Source: Ammonifex thiophilus (lineage in GTDB: Bacteria > Bacillota > Desulfotomaculia > Desulfotomaculales > Ammonificaceae). Taken from it: a stretch of DNA of 64,000 nucleotides. The stretch covers positions 1 through 64,000 of the forward strand of contig NZ_QSLN01000011.1 in assembly GCF_003368535.1 (NCBI RefSeq), given 5' to 3'. The position numbers and the translations under genes are program-made. The notes beneath the pieces are model-generated. The model was not told the origin of the DNA. It worked only from the letters and a program-made list of their open reading frames with translations, and ran no database searches. Below, piece by piece: positions 9,306 through 18,525 of the stretch (within the stretch, counting starts at the first letter, position 1; every line of letters begins with the position of its first letter).

Positions 9306-10364
9306 TTAGCGATAGCGCTCCTGGACGATCTGGTTCCAGTAGCGCCTCAGCCCTTCTTTGATCATGCGGGCCCGCGCCTCGCCGATACCCTCCACATCGT
9401 CCAACTCCTCGATGGAGGCTTGGAGTATGCGGCTGAGGTTGCCAAACGTCCGAACGATGTTCTCTATCACCGGGGAAGGAAGGCGGGGAATCCGGTGCAG
9501 TATCCGGTAGCCACGCGGAGAAACCCCTTGCTCCAAAACCCTGGGGCCGCCGGAATACCCCAGAGCCCTAGCTATGAGGGTTAGATCCAGCAGATCCTCG
9601 GCCGGCCAGCTCCCGATCATGCCAAGTATCTCCTTGGGAGTCTTATCCTCGACCACCGCGTAGTCCTGGATCACCAGGAGCCCTTCTTCCTCTATGTTCG
9701 AAGCCAGTTCCTCCACCTGCATGACGATAAGGCGCCCTTCACTCCCTAGCTCACAGATGTAACGCTCGATCTCCCGAACCACTCTGAGCGTCATCTCGGT
9801 CCGTTGTATGGCCTTGGTCACCTCGTAAAGCGTAACGGCGTCCTCAAACTCCAGCACCGTGAGGTTGACCATGGTCTGGTTAAGGATGGAACGGTATTTT
9901 TCCAGGGTTTGCACTGCCTGGTTGGCCTTAGCCAGGACGACCTCCAGCTCCTTGAGCACATATCTCAAGTTCCCCTTGTAGATGGTGATGATACCCCGGC
10001 GCTGAGAAATGGAAATCACCAAGGCTCCTGTCTGCTTGGCCACCCTCTCGGCCGTGCGGTGACGAATACCGGTTTCCGAGGAAGGGATGCTCAAATCGGG
10101 CACCAGTTGGGTGTTGGCTGCTACTATCCGTTTAGCGTCTTCGCTCAGGATGATGGCTCCGTCCATCTTGGCCAGCTCGTAAAGGCGCGCCGGGGTAAAC
10201 TCGGCATTGATGACAAATCCCCCTTCGGCGATCGCCCGCACGCGCTCGTTATCCCCCACCACGATCAAAGCCCCACTTTTGGCCCGCAGGATATTCTCCA
10301 GGCCTTCCCGCAAAGGAGTCCCAGGCGCAACCTGACGCAAGACTTTGAGTAGCTGGTCGTCCAT
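9306..10364 (-). CDS. disA: DNA integrity scanning diadenylate cyclase DisA
   Basis: 352 residues. It makes c-di-AMP and scans DNA for branched structures. The N-terminal DAC domain (about 1-140) has catalytic MDGAIILSEDAKRI and the SSETGIRHRTAERVAKQT motif (RHR). A helical linker follows, then C-terminal HhH modules (SIEELDDVEGIGEARARMI, about 318-336). It lies 22 nt after radA, the conserved radA-disA pair. Confidence 0.96.
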   Translation of the reverse strand: MDDQLLKVLRQVAPGTPLREGLENILRAKSGALIVVGDNERVRAIAEGGFVINAEFTPARLYELAKMDGAIILSEDAKRIVAANTQLVPDLSIPSSETGIRHRTAERVAKQTGALVISISQRRGIITIYKGNLRYVLKELEVVLAKANQAVQTLEKYRSILNQTMVNLTVLEFEDAVTLYEVTKAIQRTEMTLRVVREIERYICELGSEGRLIVMQVEELASNIEEEGLLVIQDYAVVEDKTPKEILGMIGSWPAEDLLDLTLIARALGYSGGPRVLEQGVSPRGYRILHRIPRLPSPVIENIVRTFGNLSRILQASIEELDDVEGIGEARARMIKEGLRRYWNQIVQERYR

Positions 10365-10386
10365 CGACTTCCCCCTTCGAAAGCGG

Positions 10387-11718
10387 TTACCCCTGCCAGA
10401 GAACCTCTACAGCCTCTCCCAAGGAAGCCACCGGGATCAGGGTAAACTTTTCCGGCAAAGACCGGCAGCAGTTATCCCTTCCCACTACCGCTCGGGAAAA
10501 ACCCAGCTTGGCCGCCTCCCTAAGCCTCAACTCCAAAAGGCGCACGGGGCGAACCTCTCCCGTTAGCCCCACCTCGCCTACTACCACCACGTCCCGGGGT
10601 AAGGGGAGCTCCCGGTAACTAGAAACGACGGCCAGCGCCACCGCCAGATCGGCTCCCGGGTCTATTAGCTTCATCCCCCCTACCACGTTCAGGTATACAT
10701 CGCAAGAACTCAGACGCAGTCCCAGCCGCTTTTCCAGAACTGCCAGGAGCAAAAGGGTCCGGTTGAAATCGAGCCCGGTGGTCATGCGCCGGGGCAAAGA
10801 GTAGTAGCTGGTGCTTACCAAGGCCTGAATCTCCACCAGCAAAGGGCGTGTCCCCTCCAAGGTAGGCGCCACCGCCGCCCCTACCGAGCTGTCGGCCTGA
10901 CTCCCAGCCAGAAAAAGAGCCGAAGGGTTGACCACGGGCATCATTCCCCGCTCGGTCATAGTGAAGACCCCTATCTCATGCGTGGCACCGTAGCGGTTCT
11001 TCACTCCCCTCAGGAGGCGGTAGGATTGATAACGGTCTCCCTCCAGGTAAAGCACCACGTCCACGACGTGTTCGAGCAGACGCGGCCCCGCCAGAATGCC
11101 CTCCTTGGTTACATGTCCTATCACCAGGATGGGGAGGTTCAGGCCTTTGGCCAGCCCTTGCAACACCCCGATGCACTCCCGCACCTGAGCCACGCTCCCT
11201 GGGATCGCTTGCACCCGGGGATGCACCAGGGTTTGGATGGAGTCCACCACTACAGCGCAGGGTCGCAGTCGTTCTATCTGCTCCTTGATCACTTCCACAT
11301 CGGTGATCGAGGCCAGCAACAGAGAGGCGGCTTCCAGTTGCAGACGCCGCGCCCTTGATGCCACTTGGCGCACCGACTCTTCCCCAGAGACGTAGAGGAC
11401 CTGTCCGTATCTGCCGAGTTGGGAAGCTATCTGCAGGAGTAGGGTAGATTTGCCTATACCCGGGTCTCCCCCTACCAGAATGAGGGAACCCGGGACTATC
11501 CCCCCACCCAGTACCCGGTCAAACTCCTCTATCCCCACCCGTAAGCGCTCTTCCTCACCTTCTATCTCCTGCAGAGAGTAAACAGCAGCCGATCCCTTGT
11601 CAAAATCTTTGGTAGTACCGGTAGAGAAAGAGTCCCAGTTCCCGCATTCTGGGCAGCGCCCCAGCCAGCGCGTACTCTGGTAGCCGCAAATCAGGCACTG
11701 GAACCGTTCTTTAGCCAT
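10387..11718 (-). CDS. radA: DNA repair protein RadA (Sms)
   Basis: 443 residues. Order of domains: C4 zinc finger (CLICGYQSTRWLGRCPECG, about 8-26), RecA-like ATPase with Walker A GGDPGIGKSTLL (about 83) and the RadA-specific KNRYG motif, then a Lon-protease-like domain (GGMKLIDPGADLAVALAVVS). It acts as a branch-migration helicase in recombination. The start codon overlaps the stop of the upstream PBP gene. Confidence 0.96.
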   Translation of the reverse strand: MAKERFQCLICGYQSTRWLGRCPECGNWDSFSTGTTKDFDKGSAAVYSLQEIEGEEERLRVGIEEFDRVLGGGIVPGSLILVGGDPGIGKSTLLLQIASQLGRYGQVLYVSGEESVRQVASRARRLQLEAASLLLASITDVEVIKEQIERLRPCAVVVDSIQTLVHPRVQAIPGSVAQVRECIGVLQGLAKGLNLPILVIGHVTKEGILAGPRLLEHVVDVVLYLEGDRYQSYRLLRGVKNRYGATHEIGVFTMTERGMMPVVNPSALFLAGSQADSSVGAAVAPTLEGTRPLLVEIQALVSTSYYSLPRRMTTGLDFNRTLLLLAVLEKRLGLRLSSCDVYLNVVGGMKLIDPGADLAVALAVVSSYRELPLPRDVVVVGEVGLTGEVRPVRLLELRLREAAKLGFSRAVVGRDNCCRSLPEKFTLIPVASLGEAVEVLWQG

Positions 11719-13861
11719 GACCGCTCGCTCCCTGGATGGTCGTAGGTAACTTTGGTGGCGGCTGCGTCGGCTGCTCGGACTGCCCCGGCTGCTTTGGCTG
11801 CCCTGGTTGCTCTGGCTGCTTGGGCTGCTCGGGCTGACCCGGCTGCACAGGCTGAGCCGGCTGTCCGGGTTGACCCGGCACAGCAGGTGCCGGGGAGGTA
11901 GGAGTGGTAGGAGCGGTCGGCTTTTCAGGAGTAGGTGACGGCTTTTCCGGAGCAGACGGCGCTGGAGTAGCGGTGGAATTCGGGGGCTCGGTCGGAGCAG
12001 TAGAAGGCACCGACGGTGCCGGCGGGGGCGGAGCTACAGTAGAGGTAGGCTGCAAGTCCAGAGCCTGTACCATTATCTGCCGCCACATCCTGGCGCAGTA
12101 ATCTCCCCCATAGGCGCCGGGCATGGGACGGTTCATATCCCACCCTATCCAGACCACCCCTACCATGCGGGGAACCCAGCCGCAGAACCACAGGTCCTTG
12201 CCCTCGTCGGTAGTCCCCGTCTTGCCGGCCGCCAGATCATCTATCCGAGCCTTGGTGCCGGTGCCGTACTGGACAGCCGCTTTGAGCATGGTGGCTATGG
12301 CCGCCGCCGTCGTGGGCTTCATTACCGGTCTGAGCTCGGGATGGTACTCGGCCAGTATCGAGCCGTCGGGCTGAACGATTTTGGTCACCGCAAAGGGATG
12401 CACGTAATAGCCCCCGTTGGCAAAGGCAGCGTAAGCCGCAGCCATCTGCAGCGGCGACACCCCGTGATACAGCCCTCCCAGTGCCGCTGCCAGTCCGTCC
12501 TTGGTTGGATCGACCTTTATGCCCAGCTTATCAGCGAAGGCCGCCGCCCGCTCCAATCCCACCATGTGCAGAAGCTTTACCGCCACCACGTTAACTGAAT
12601 AAGCCAAGGCGTCCTGCAGAGTTATAGGACCCCGGTAGCGCCCGTCGTAGTTGCGCGGCTCGTAGGAACCAAAGCGTACCGGCTCATCCACCACCACCGA
12701 ACTGGGGCTCATCCCCAGATACTCTATGGCCGGGGCGTAGTCGAGTATAGGTTTAATGGCCGAGCCGGGCTGGCGGTAAGCCTGGTAAGCACGGTTGAAT
12801 TGCCGGCTAACCACGTGCTCCCTGCCGCCCACCATGGCTCTTATGGCCCCCGTGTTGGGGTCGAGTAACACCACCGCTGCCTGGGGTTGAAGCAACCCCT
12901 GAGAGTCACGCACTGTAGTCGGGTAAAAAGCGTTGTTTCTGACCGCCGCCTCCGCCGCCCTCTGCGCCCTTATGTCCAGGGTGGTGTAGATCTTAAGCCC
13001 CCCGCGAAAGAGGGCCGACTCGCCAAAGCGCTCCCCCACCGTGGCGATGACGTAGTCCACAAAGTCGGGATAAGGACACTTCGGTTTGTAGATAAGACCT
13101 CGCTTAAGCCCCAGAGGCTCGGCCTTGGCCTTGGCTACCTGCTCCGGCGTGAGAAAGCCGCACTCCTCCATCTGCTGCAGCACTGTATTGCGCCGCGCCA
13201 GAGCCCCTTCGGGGTTGCGGAAGGGGTCGTAGTAGCTGGGAGCGCGCACCAGACCCGCCAGCATGGCCGCCTCGGCCGGCGTCAGATCCTCCACTTTTTT
13301 ATCGAAATAAGTCTTGGCCGCCGCCCCTATTCCCCAGGCCCCCTCACCGAAATAGATGCGGTTGAGGTAAAAGGTCAGGATCTCGTCTTTGGTGTAGTGG
13401 CGCTCCAGTTGTATGGCCAGGAAGACCTCCTGGATTTTGCGTTTGAATGTGCGCGAAGGGGTAAGAAAAGCGTTTTTGGCCAGTTGCTGGGTTATGGTGC
13501 TCCCCCCCTGGACTATTTTGCGGTTTAAAAGGTCGTACCAAGCCGCCCTCAATATGCCCCAGATGTCAATACCGTGGTGCTGATAAAAGCGATTGTCCTC
13601 CGCTGCCACGAAGGCTTGTTTGACGACAAGCGGGATTTCTTTCTCAGTTACCGGGATGAAAGTCCCGCGGCCAAGAGAAGCGAAGGGGGTACCGTCGGCC
13701 GCGTAAAGGGTGCTGGGAGCCACCAGAGGCACCGAGTCTATCTGCCAGGGGGGGAGGTCTCTTATGGCTGCGTAAACCTCGTAGCCGCCCCAACCCATGC
13801 CTAAAAGTATAAAGAGGGCTACTAACCAGCCCACCAAGCGCACCCAACTAAACCTCCACAT
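11711..13861 (-). CDS. Class A penicillin-binding protein (PBP1a type) with Pro/Gln-rich tail
   Basis: 716 residues; polymerises and cross-links peptidoglycan. An N-terminal TM anchor (about 8-25) is followed by the GT51 glycosyltransferase with catalytic Glu at AAEDNRF (E88) and QGGSTITQQLAKN (118-130). The transpeptidase has SAIK (S367), SVN (422-424) and KTG (547-549). From about residue 615 the protein turns into a low-complexity Pro/Thr/Ala tail and then QPGQP/EQPKQP repeats, likely a cell-wall-spanning segment. The ATG is preceded by GGAGG. It overlaps radA by 8 nt and follows the macrodomain gene by 3 nt. Confidence 0.95.
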   Translation of the reverse strand: MWRFSWVRLVGWLVALFILLGMGWGGYEVYAAIRDLPPWQIDSVPLVAPSTLYAADGTPFASLGRGTFIPVTEKEIPLVVKQAFVAAEDNRFYQHHGIDIWGILRAAWYDLLNRKIVQGGSTITQQLAKNAFLTPSRTFKRKIQEVFLAIQLERHYTKDEILTFYLNRIYFGEGAWGIGAAAKTYFDKKVEDLTPAEAAMLAGLVRAPSYYDPFRNPEGALARRNTVLQQMEECGFLTPEQVAKAKAEPLGLKRGLIYKPKCPYPDFVDYVIATVGERFGESALFRGGLKIYTTLDIRAQRAAEAAVRNNAFYPTTVRDSQGLLQPQAAVVLLDPNTGAIRAMVGGREHVVSRQFNRAYQAYRQPGSAIKPILDYAPAIEYLGMSPSSVVVDEPVRFGSYEPRNYDGRYRGPITLQDALAYSVNVVAVKLLHMVGLERAAAFADKLGIKVDPTKDGLAAALGGLYHGVSPLQMAAAYAAFANGGYYVHPFAVTKIVQPDGSILAEYHPELRPVMKPTTAAAIATMLKAAVQYGTGTKARIDDLAAGKTGTTDEGKDLWFCGWVPRMVGVVWIGWDMNRPMPGAYGGDYCARMWRQIMVQALDLQPTSTVAPPPPAPSVPSTAPTEPPNSTATPAPSAPEKPSPTPEKPTAPTTPTSPAPAVPGQPGQPAQPVQPGQPEQPKQPEQPGQPKQPGQSEQPTQPPPKLPTTIQGASGHG

Positions 13862-13864
13862 CTA

Positions 13865-14392
13865 TCAGAGTTCCTCCAAAGCCTGGCTAAAAGCCTGGAA
13901 AGCTTCTTCTCCGTGCAGGACGAAGCGCACCCGCTTGACGCTTTGCAGACTGGGTGCCAGCTCCGCCACCGTTTTCACGGCCACCCGCGCTGCCTCCCGC
14001 AGGGGGTAACCGAAGGCGCCGGTAGATATGGCTGGAAAAGCTACGGAGGCAAGCCCCTTTTCCTCCGCCAGCCGGAGAGCGTTGCGGTAACAGGCGGCTA
14101 GGAGCTCCGCCGCAGGTTCGTCCACCCCGTAGCGCGGCCCCAAGCAGTGGATGACATAGCGGTTGGGCAGGCGATATGCCCCGGTTATAACCGCCTCTCC
14201 CGGTGAAATGGGGGCTAAAGAACGACACTCTTCTTCCAGCTCCGGCCCTGCCGCCCGGTGAATGGCCCCTGCCACTCCGCCACCAGGCTTAAGCCAAGCG
14301 TTGGCGGCATTGACCACCGCGTCAAACCCTTCCTGCCGGGTGATGTCACCCTGGACGCACTCGATGGTCAAGTCTCCTACCTTTTTCTTCAT
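13865..14392 (-). CDS. Macro domain (ADP-ribose binding / hydrolase) protein
   Basis: 175 residues from the ATG giving MKKKVGDLTIECVQGDIT. Macrodomain signatures are QGDITRQEGFDAVVNAANAW (about 14-33), PGGGVAGAIHRAAG (about 37) and VAFPAISTGAFGYP (about 120), which form the ADP-ribose pocket. Members remove ADP-ribose from proteins or process O-acetyl-ADP-ribose. The reading frame extends further upstream, but without a Shine-Dalgarno match and into nth; the chosen ATG has GGTGAAGG upstream. Confidence 0.9.
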   Translation of the reverse strand: MKKKVGDLTIECVQGDITRQEGFDAVVNAANAWLKPGGGVAGAIHRAAGPELEEECRSLAPISPGEAVITGAYRLPNRYVIHCLGPRYGVDEPAAELLAACYRNALRLAEEKGLASVAFPAISTGAFGYPLREAARVAVKTVAELAPSLQSVKRVRFVLHGEEAFQAFSQALEEL

Positions 14393-14433
14393 GCCGCCTT
14401 CACCCCTAACACCCATTATACCAAAAGCTGTTT

Positions 14434-15129
14434 CTAAGTCCGCCCCTCCTCTTTCGCAAAAGAACAACATATCCTTAAAAAACAGGTAAAACAGCGGGGG
14501 GTTCTGGCCCGGCAGACCTCCCGACCCCACTGGATGAGGCGCAGATGAACCTCCTGGTAATCCTTAGGAGAAAAAAGCTCCATCCAGACCTTCTGTATCT
14601 CCTCGTAGCGTGAGCCTTTGGCCCAGGAAAGTCGGTTGGTTATGCGGGCAATGTGGGTGTCCACCGGGAAAAGGGGGTGACCCAGGTGCAGAAGCAAAAC
14701 GTCCGCCGTTTTGGGTCCCACGCCGGGGAGCTTTAAGAGTCGCCGGCGGGCCTCGAAGGTGGGAAGATTGCCAAGGGCTTTAAGGTCGAAATCGACTACC
14801 TCCCGGGCCAAAGCGCGCAAGAGCTCCGCCTTGCGCCGGTGCAGCCCCGCCGGGCGCAAGATTTCGGCCAATTCCTGCTCCTCGCAATTAAGGAAGGAGG
14901 CAGGGGAAAGGTTTTTAACGACCTGAACGAGCCGGCGGTAAACCTCAAGGGCCTTGCGGTCAGTAGAGTGCTGGCTCAGAAGGGTGGCCACCAGGACCGC
15001 AAAAGGGTCGCGGGTAGAAAGATAGACCCAGTAAGCTACGAAATCGCGGGGGTCAACCGCTATCCCCCGCAATCCGGCAAGAATCTCCTCACCTTTAAGC
15101 TCGCAGTAGGGCGAGATCAAACTACTCAT
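14434..15129 (-). CDS. nth: Endonuclease III-like DNA glycosylase/AP lyase
   Basis: 231 residues. HhH-GPD fold with LKLPGVGPKTADVLLLHLG (catalytic Lys in the hairpin) and FPVDTHIARITNRL (catalytic Asp). The C-terminal 4Fe-4S loop is C-x6-C-x2-C-x5-C (CRARTPRCFTCFLRICC). It excises oxidised pyrimidines. It starts 2 nt after the TSUP permease stop, so the two are co-transcribed. Confidence 0.93.
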   Translation of the reverse strand: MSSLISPYCELKGEEILAGLRGIAVDPRDFVAYWVYLSTRDPFAVLVATLLSQHSTDRKALEVYRRLVQVVKNLSPASFLNCEEQELAEILRPAGLHRRKAELLRALAREVVDFDLKALGNLPTFEARRRLLKLPGVGPKTADVLLLHLGHPLFPVDTHIARITNRLSWAKGSRYEEIQKVWMELFSPKDYQEVHLRLIQWGREVCRARTPRCFTCFLRICCSFAKEEGRT

Positions 15130-15130
15130 T

Positions 15131-16138
15131 TCAGCCTCTTAAGAACTGGTATATGTAACTTAGTGCCAAGAAAAGCACCAGGATGCCCAAGATTCCTCTT
15201 ATAACCTGTTCCGGAAGGAATTTCTGTAGCCTTGCTCCCAGGTTGGTCCCTGTAAGTCCCCCTATACCAAAAAGGAAGCCCAGAAGCCAGTCGGGTTTAA
15301 CCGCCATCTGCGGGTAGAGGGGGGCCAAGATGGTGTAGTAAACCACCCCTACTATGGAAGTAAGGAAGGTTCCGGCCAGGGCAGCCCCGGCCACCGTGTA
15401 GGCCGGCAGGGCGAAAACGGCGCAGCAAAAGGGAGCTATGATGGCCCCTCCGCCTATACCATAAATACCGCCAACTATTCCCACCACCAGCGCTACCAGG
15501 AAAAGGGTGGGAACGTTAAAACTGAACCTTTCTCCCCAGAACTCGTACTCCACCTGCCTCCAGTTAAAAGTACAGGTGCGCACCACTGCCTCCCCCGACA
15601 AGCCCGCCGCCACCCGCTTCCCTTCCCTCCGGGCCGCCAGCGCCCTCTCCCTGAACTTGGCCTCCAGAGAGCGCAGGCGCTCCCTGCCGCGGCTATAGCG
15701 CCCCGTGAGCTCGTAAAGGAGGCGGCCGCCCAGGTAGAGCAGCACCAGACCCACGAAAAACTTGAAGGCGCGGGGATTGGGGAGGTAGTTCAAGCGTATA
15801 ATAGCTCCCGCAAAGACGCCCGGCAAGGTTCCCGCGACGACCACCCAGGTCAGGGGCCAGACCATGCGTCCCTCCCGGATGTAGCGCCACAGCCCTCCCG
15901 GAATGGCCACGAGGTTGTAAACTAGATTGGTAGGACTTACAGCAGGACTGGTGAATCCTAAAACACTCACTTGGAAGGGAAGTAACAAAAAAGCTCCCGA
16001 AACGCCTGCCGGTGTGGTTAAGGTAGCTACCGCCAGGGAGACCAGGGGAGGAAGCCAAGGGGAGACGTCTATGCCGGCCACCGGGAAGCGCACGGGAACC
16101 ACCTTGCTTGTTAAAGTTATCTCTTTCCTGAGCTTCAT
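15131..16138 (-). CDS. TSUP/TauE-SafE family anion permease
   Basis: 335 residues with roughly eight hydrophobic segments, in two halves separated by a charged cytoplasmic loop (about 150-205, with RSLEAKFRERALAARREG). Conserved TSUP features are the N-terminal LTTPAGVSGAFLLLPFQ and the second-half GGIYGIGGGAIIAPF (about 237-252). The family exports sulfite, sulfonates or related anions; the substrate is not evident. The TATAAT-rich intergenic stretch at 16181-16190 could serve either this gene or pabB. Confidence 0.85.
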   Translation of the reverse strand: MKLRKEITLTSKVVPVRFPVAGIDVSPWLPPLVSLAVATLTTPAGVSGAFLLLPFQVSVLGFTSPAVSPTNLVYNLVAIPGGLWRYIREGRMVWPLTWVVVAGTLPGVFAGAIIRLNYLPNPRAFKFFVGLVLLYLGGRLLYELTGRYSRGRERLRSLEAKFRERALAARREGKRVAAGLSGEAVVRTCTFNWRQVEYEFWGERFSFNVPTLFLVALVVGIVGGIYGIGGGAIIAPFCCAVFALPAYTVAGAALAGTFLTSIVGVVYYTILAPLYPQMAVKPDWLLGFLFGIGGLTGTNLGARLQKFLPEQVIRGILGILVLFLALSYIYQFLRG

Positions 16139-16225
16139 TTTAGGCTCTCCCTTCTACTCCCGTCAATTAGCCAGCCGCAGGTATTATAATTTCGCCATAA
16201 GGTCACACAAGAGGTGTCAGGAAAG

Positions 16226-17722
16226 ATGCCCAACCCTCTCATCATGCCCTTGCCTGTGAAGGCAAGAGGGGCGGAGATCTTTGCCCCTTTAGCCCACCTG
16301 CCCATGAGCATTTTATTAGAAAGCGCCCTGGTCGTTCCCGGCTTCAGCCGCTATTCCTTCATAATGACTAAGCCTTTTCTGCAGGTTCAGGCCAAGGGAC
16401 AAAAACTGGTCTTGAGGGACGAAGAAGGAAGGGAGTGGACGGAGGAAGGAAATCCCCTGGAGCTTCTGCGAAACTTGCTGCGGCACTATCAGTATCCTTC
16501 CGGCGGCTGCCCACTCCCCTTCTGTGGCGGAGCAGCGGGTTTTATAAGCTACGACCTGGGCCGGCAACTGGAAAGATTGCCTTCTAGAGCACTAGACGAT
16601 CTTTCTACCCCTGATTTTTACCTGGGCTTCTACGATACCGCCTTAGTGGTGGACGAACTCAGCCGAGAAGTTTTCCTGGTAGCCACCGGGCTACCAGAGA
16701 AAGAACCTCGCCAGGCCCAAAAGCGCGCCTTGGCCCGCGCCGCCGAGCTTAGTGAATTAATTCGCAATATTACCCCCTTACCTCCTCCCCGTCCTCTACC
16801 GGCCCAAGAGTGCCCTTTGTACGCCCACTTCGACGCTTCCAGTTACTGTGAAGCAGTGATAAGGGCCAAGGAGTACATAGCCGCCGGGGATATCTTTCAG
16901 GTCAACCTCTCGCAGCGTTTCTCCCTTCCCCGCCTTTTTGACCCCAGGGAGGTCTACCTACGCTTGCGCGCGATCAACCCCGCCCCCATGGCCGCTTACC
17001 TGAACCTGGGAGAATGGCAGATAGTCTCCGCTTCACCGGAAAGGTTTCTCCAGGTGCGCAATGGGCGGGTGGAGACACGTCCCATAAAAGGTACCCGGCC
17101 GCGGGGTTCCGATCCCGTAAACGATGCCCGGATGAGAGAAGAGCTGTGGCATTCAGAGAAAGACCGAGCTGAACTCACAATGATCGTGGATCTGGAACGC
17201 AACGACCTAGGTAAGGTCTGCCGCCCGGGGAGCGTGCGGGTACCCGAGCTCTTTCGCCTGGAGGAGTACGCCACGGTATTCCATCTGGTGGCCACGGTTC
17301 AAGGCGAGTTGGCGCCGGGAAAGGACCTCGTCGACCTGATAAAAGCCGCCTTTCCCGGCGGGTCCATCACCGGAGCCCCCAAGATACGGGCCATGGAGAT
17401 CATCGAGGAGCTGGAGCCCGTGCGTCGGGGGATTTACACCGGTTCCATAGGCTACCTGGGCTTTGACGGCAACGCTGATCTAAGCATCGTCATCCGCACC
17501 CTAATCTTCCGGAAAGAGCGCGTTTATTTTCAGGTGGGCGGAGGTATCACCAGCGACTCCGACCCCTACGCCGAATACCTAGAAACCCTGGACAAAGCCC
17601 GGGCCCTGGTCAGGGCCATGGGGTTTGATGAGGAAAAGGTCTTCCGTTCATTGGTGCTGGAAAAGCCTGGAAAGGAGGAAGGACAGCCTTGGGAGCAACC
17701 GTGTTCTTCAACGGGAGCCTGA
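16226..17722 (+). CDS. pabB: Aminodeoxychorismate synthase component I
   Basis: 498 residues; makes 4-amino-4-deoxychorismate for folate. The chorismate-binding domain contains the motif PIKGTRPRG at about residue 288. The Lys of PIKGT is typical of PabB, where TrpE has Ala, which is why I call PabB over TrpE. Further motifs are AELTMIVDLERNDLG and FPGGSITGAPKIRAMEIIEELE. I prefer the ATG at 16226 (GAGGTG 9 nt upstream) over a GTG 12 nt earlier. No pabA amidotransferase gene is adjacent. It overlaps pabC by 34 nt. Confidence 0.92.
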   Translation: MPNPLIMPLPVKARGAEIFAPLAHLPMSILLESALVVPGFSRYSFIMTKPFLQVQAKGQKLVLRDEEGREWTEEGNPLELLRNLLRHYQYPSGGCPLPFCGGAAGFISYDLGRQLERLPSRALDDLSTPDFYLGFYDTALVVDELSREVFLVATGLPEKEPRQAQKRALARAAELSELIRNITPLPPPRPLPAQECPLYAHFDASSYCEAVIRAKEYIAAGDIFQVNLSQRFSLPRLFDPREVYLRLRAINPAPMAAYLNLGEWQIVSASPERFLQVRNGRVETRPIKGTRPRGSDPVNDARMREELWHSEKDRAELTMIVDLERNDLGKVCRPGSVRVPELFRLEEYATVFHLVATVQGELAPGKDLVDLIKAAFPGGSITGAPKIRAMEIIEELEPVRRGIYTGSIGYLGFDGNADLSIVIRTLIFRKERVYFQVGGGITSDSDPYAEYLETLDKARALVRAMGFDEEKVFRSLVLEKPGKEEGQPWEQPCSSTGA

Positions 17723-18525
17723 TCCCCTTGGAAAAAGCCAAGGTAGAAAGTGAAGATCAGGGCTGGCTTTACGGTTTCGGTCTCTTCGAGACGGTACTCG
17801 TCTTCCGGGGGAAACCGGTTCTTTGGCCGGAGCACCGGCAGCGCCTAGAAGAAGGGCGGCGTTACTTTAACCTGCCTCTCCCCCTCCGCTGGGAGGAAAT
17901 AGAAGAAGGAGCAAGAGAAGTGATAAGGATCAACAATCTTTCCGAAGGGGCGCTGCGCCTCACCCTATCCGCCGGGCCGGAACCGGGAGCCAAGCCCGGC
18001 AACTTGCTGATAAGGCCACGGCCCCTGCCTTATTCCCCCCAGGACTACCGGAAAGGGTTTGGTGCCGGTTGGTCTAAGGTCAGGCGCAACGAGCACTCCC
18101 CCCTCACCCAGTTTAAAACCATTAGCTATCTGGAGAACCTGCTGGCCTGGAGGGAGGCCAGGAAAAGGGGATGGGAAGAAGCACTCCTTCTCAACACCAG
18201 AGGCCTAGTGGCCGAAGGAAGCCGCAGCAATGTGTTCCTCGTAAAGAAGGGCAAGGTGATTACTCCCTCGCTGGATCAGGGGGTGCTGCCGGGCATCATT
18301 CGCCAGAAAGTGATAGAGATCTGCCGGGAGCTGGGCTGTGAGGCCGCAGAGCGTCCGGTGACTCCGGCGGAGCTCCTGGAAGCGGAAGAGGCTTTCCTCA
18401 CTAACTCTTTAATGCTGGTAATGCCGCTGGTGAAAGTCGAAGGCCGACCCGTAGGCACGGGCCGACCGGGAAGGTTCACGGAAGAAATCTCCAGGGCTTT
18501 AGAAGCTAGGATCCTGCCGGATTAA
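17689..18525 (+). CDS. pabC: Aminodeoxychorismate lyase (class IV PLP aminotransferase family)
   Basis: 278 residues. Fold-type IV PLP enzyme releasing pyruvate from aminodeoxychorismate to give p-aminobenzoate. Visible: YGFGLFETVLVFRG (about 29-42), the PLP Lys in QFKTISYLENLLAWREA (about 143), and EGSRSNVFLVKKG (about 180). A branched-chain or D-amino-acid aminotransferase is the alternative, but pairing with pabB decides. The start is TTG with GGAGGAAGGACAGCC in front, inside the pabB 3' end. Its TAA overlaps the stop of the convergent gene through the shared TTAA. Confidence 0.88.
   Translation: MGATVFFNGSLIPLEKAKVESEDQGWLYGFGLFETVLVFRGKPVLWPEHRQRLEEGRRYFNLPLPLRWEEIEEGAREVIRINNLSEGALRLTLSAGPEPGAKPGNLLIRPRPLPYSPQDYRKGFGAGWSKVRRNEHSPLTQFKTISYLENLLAWREARKRGWEEALLLNTRGLVAEGSRSNVFLVKKGKVITPSLDQGVLPGIIRQKVIEICRELGCEAAERPVTPAELLEAEEAFLTNSLMLVMPLVKVEGRPVGTGRPGRFTEEISRALEARILPD

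Noticed and set aside
11711-12020. Pro/Gln-rich repeats at the PBP C-terminus as a separate repeat element or a plus-strand gene
   Set aside because: They are in frame with the PBP and continuous with it, a common cell-wall-spanning low-complexity tail; the plus-strand frame is a shadow.
16162-16190. Plus-strand promoter for pabB
   Set aside because: TATAAT is present (16185-16190) but the -35 position (GTCAAT) is poor and the same bases also read as TATAAT on the other strand, so orientation cannot be decided.
18522-18525. Overlapping stop codons of pabC and the double-cubane reductase gene as a possible fusion or regulatory device
   Set aside because: The shared TTAA simply reflects tight convergent packing; no further signal was seen.
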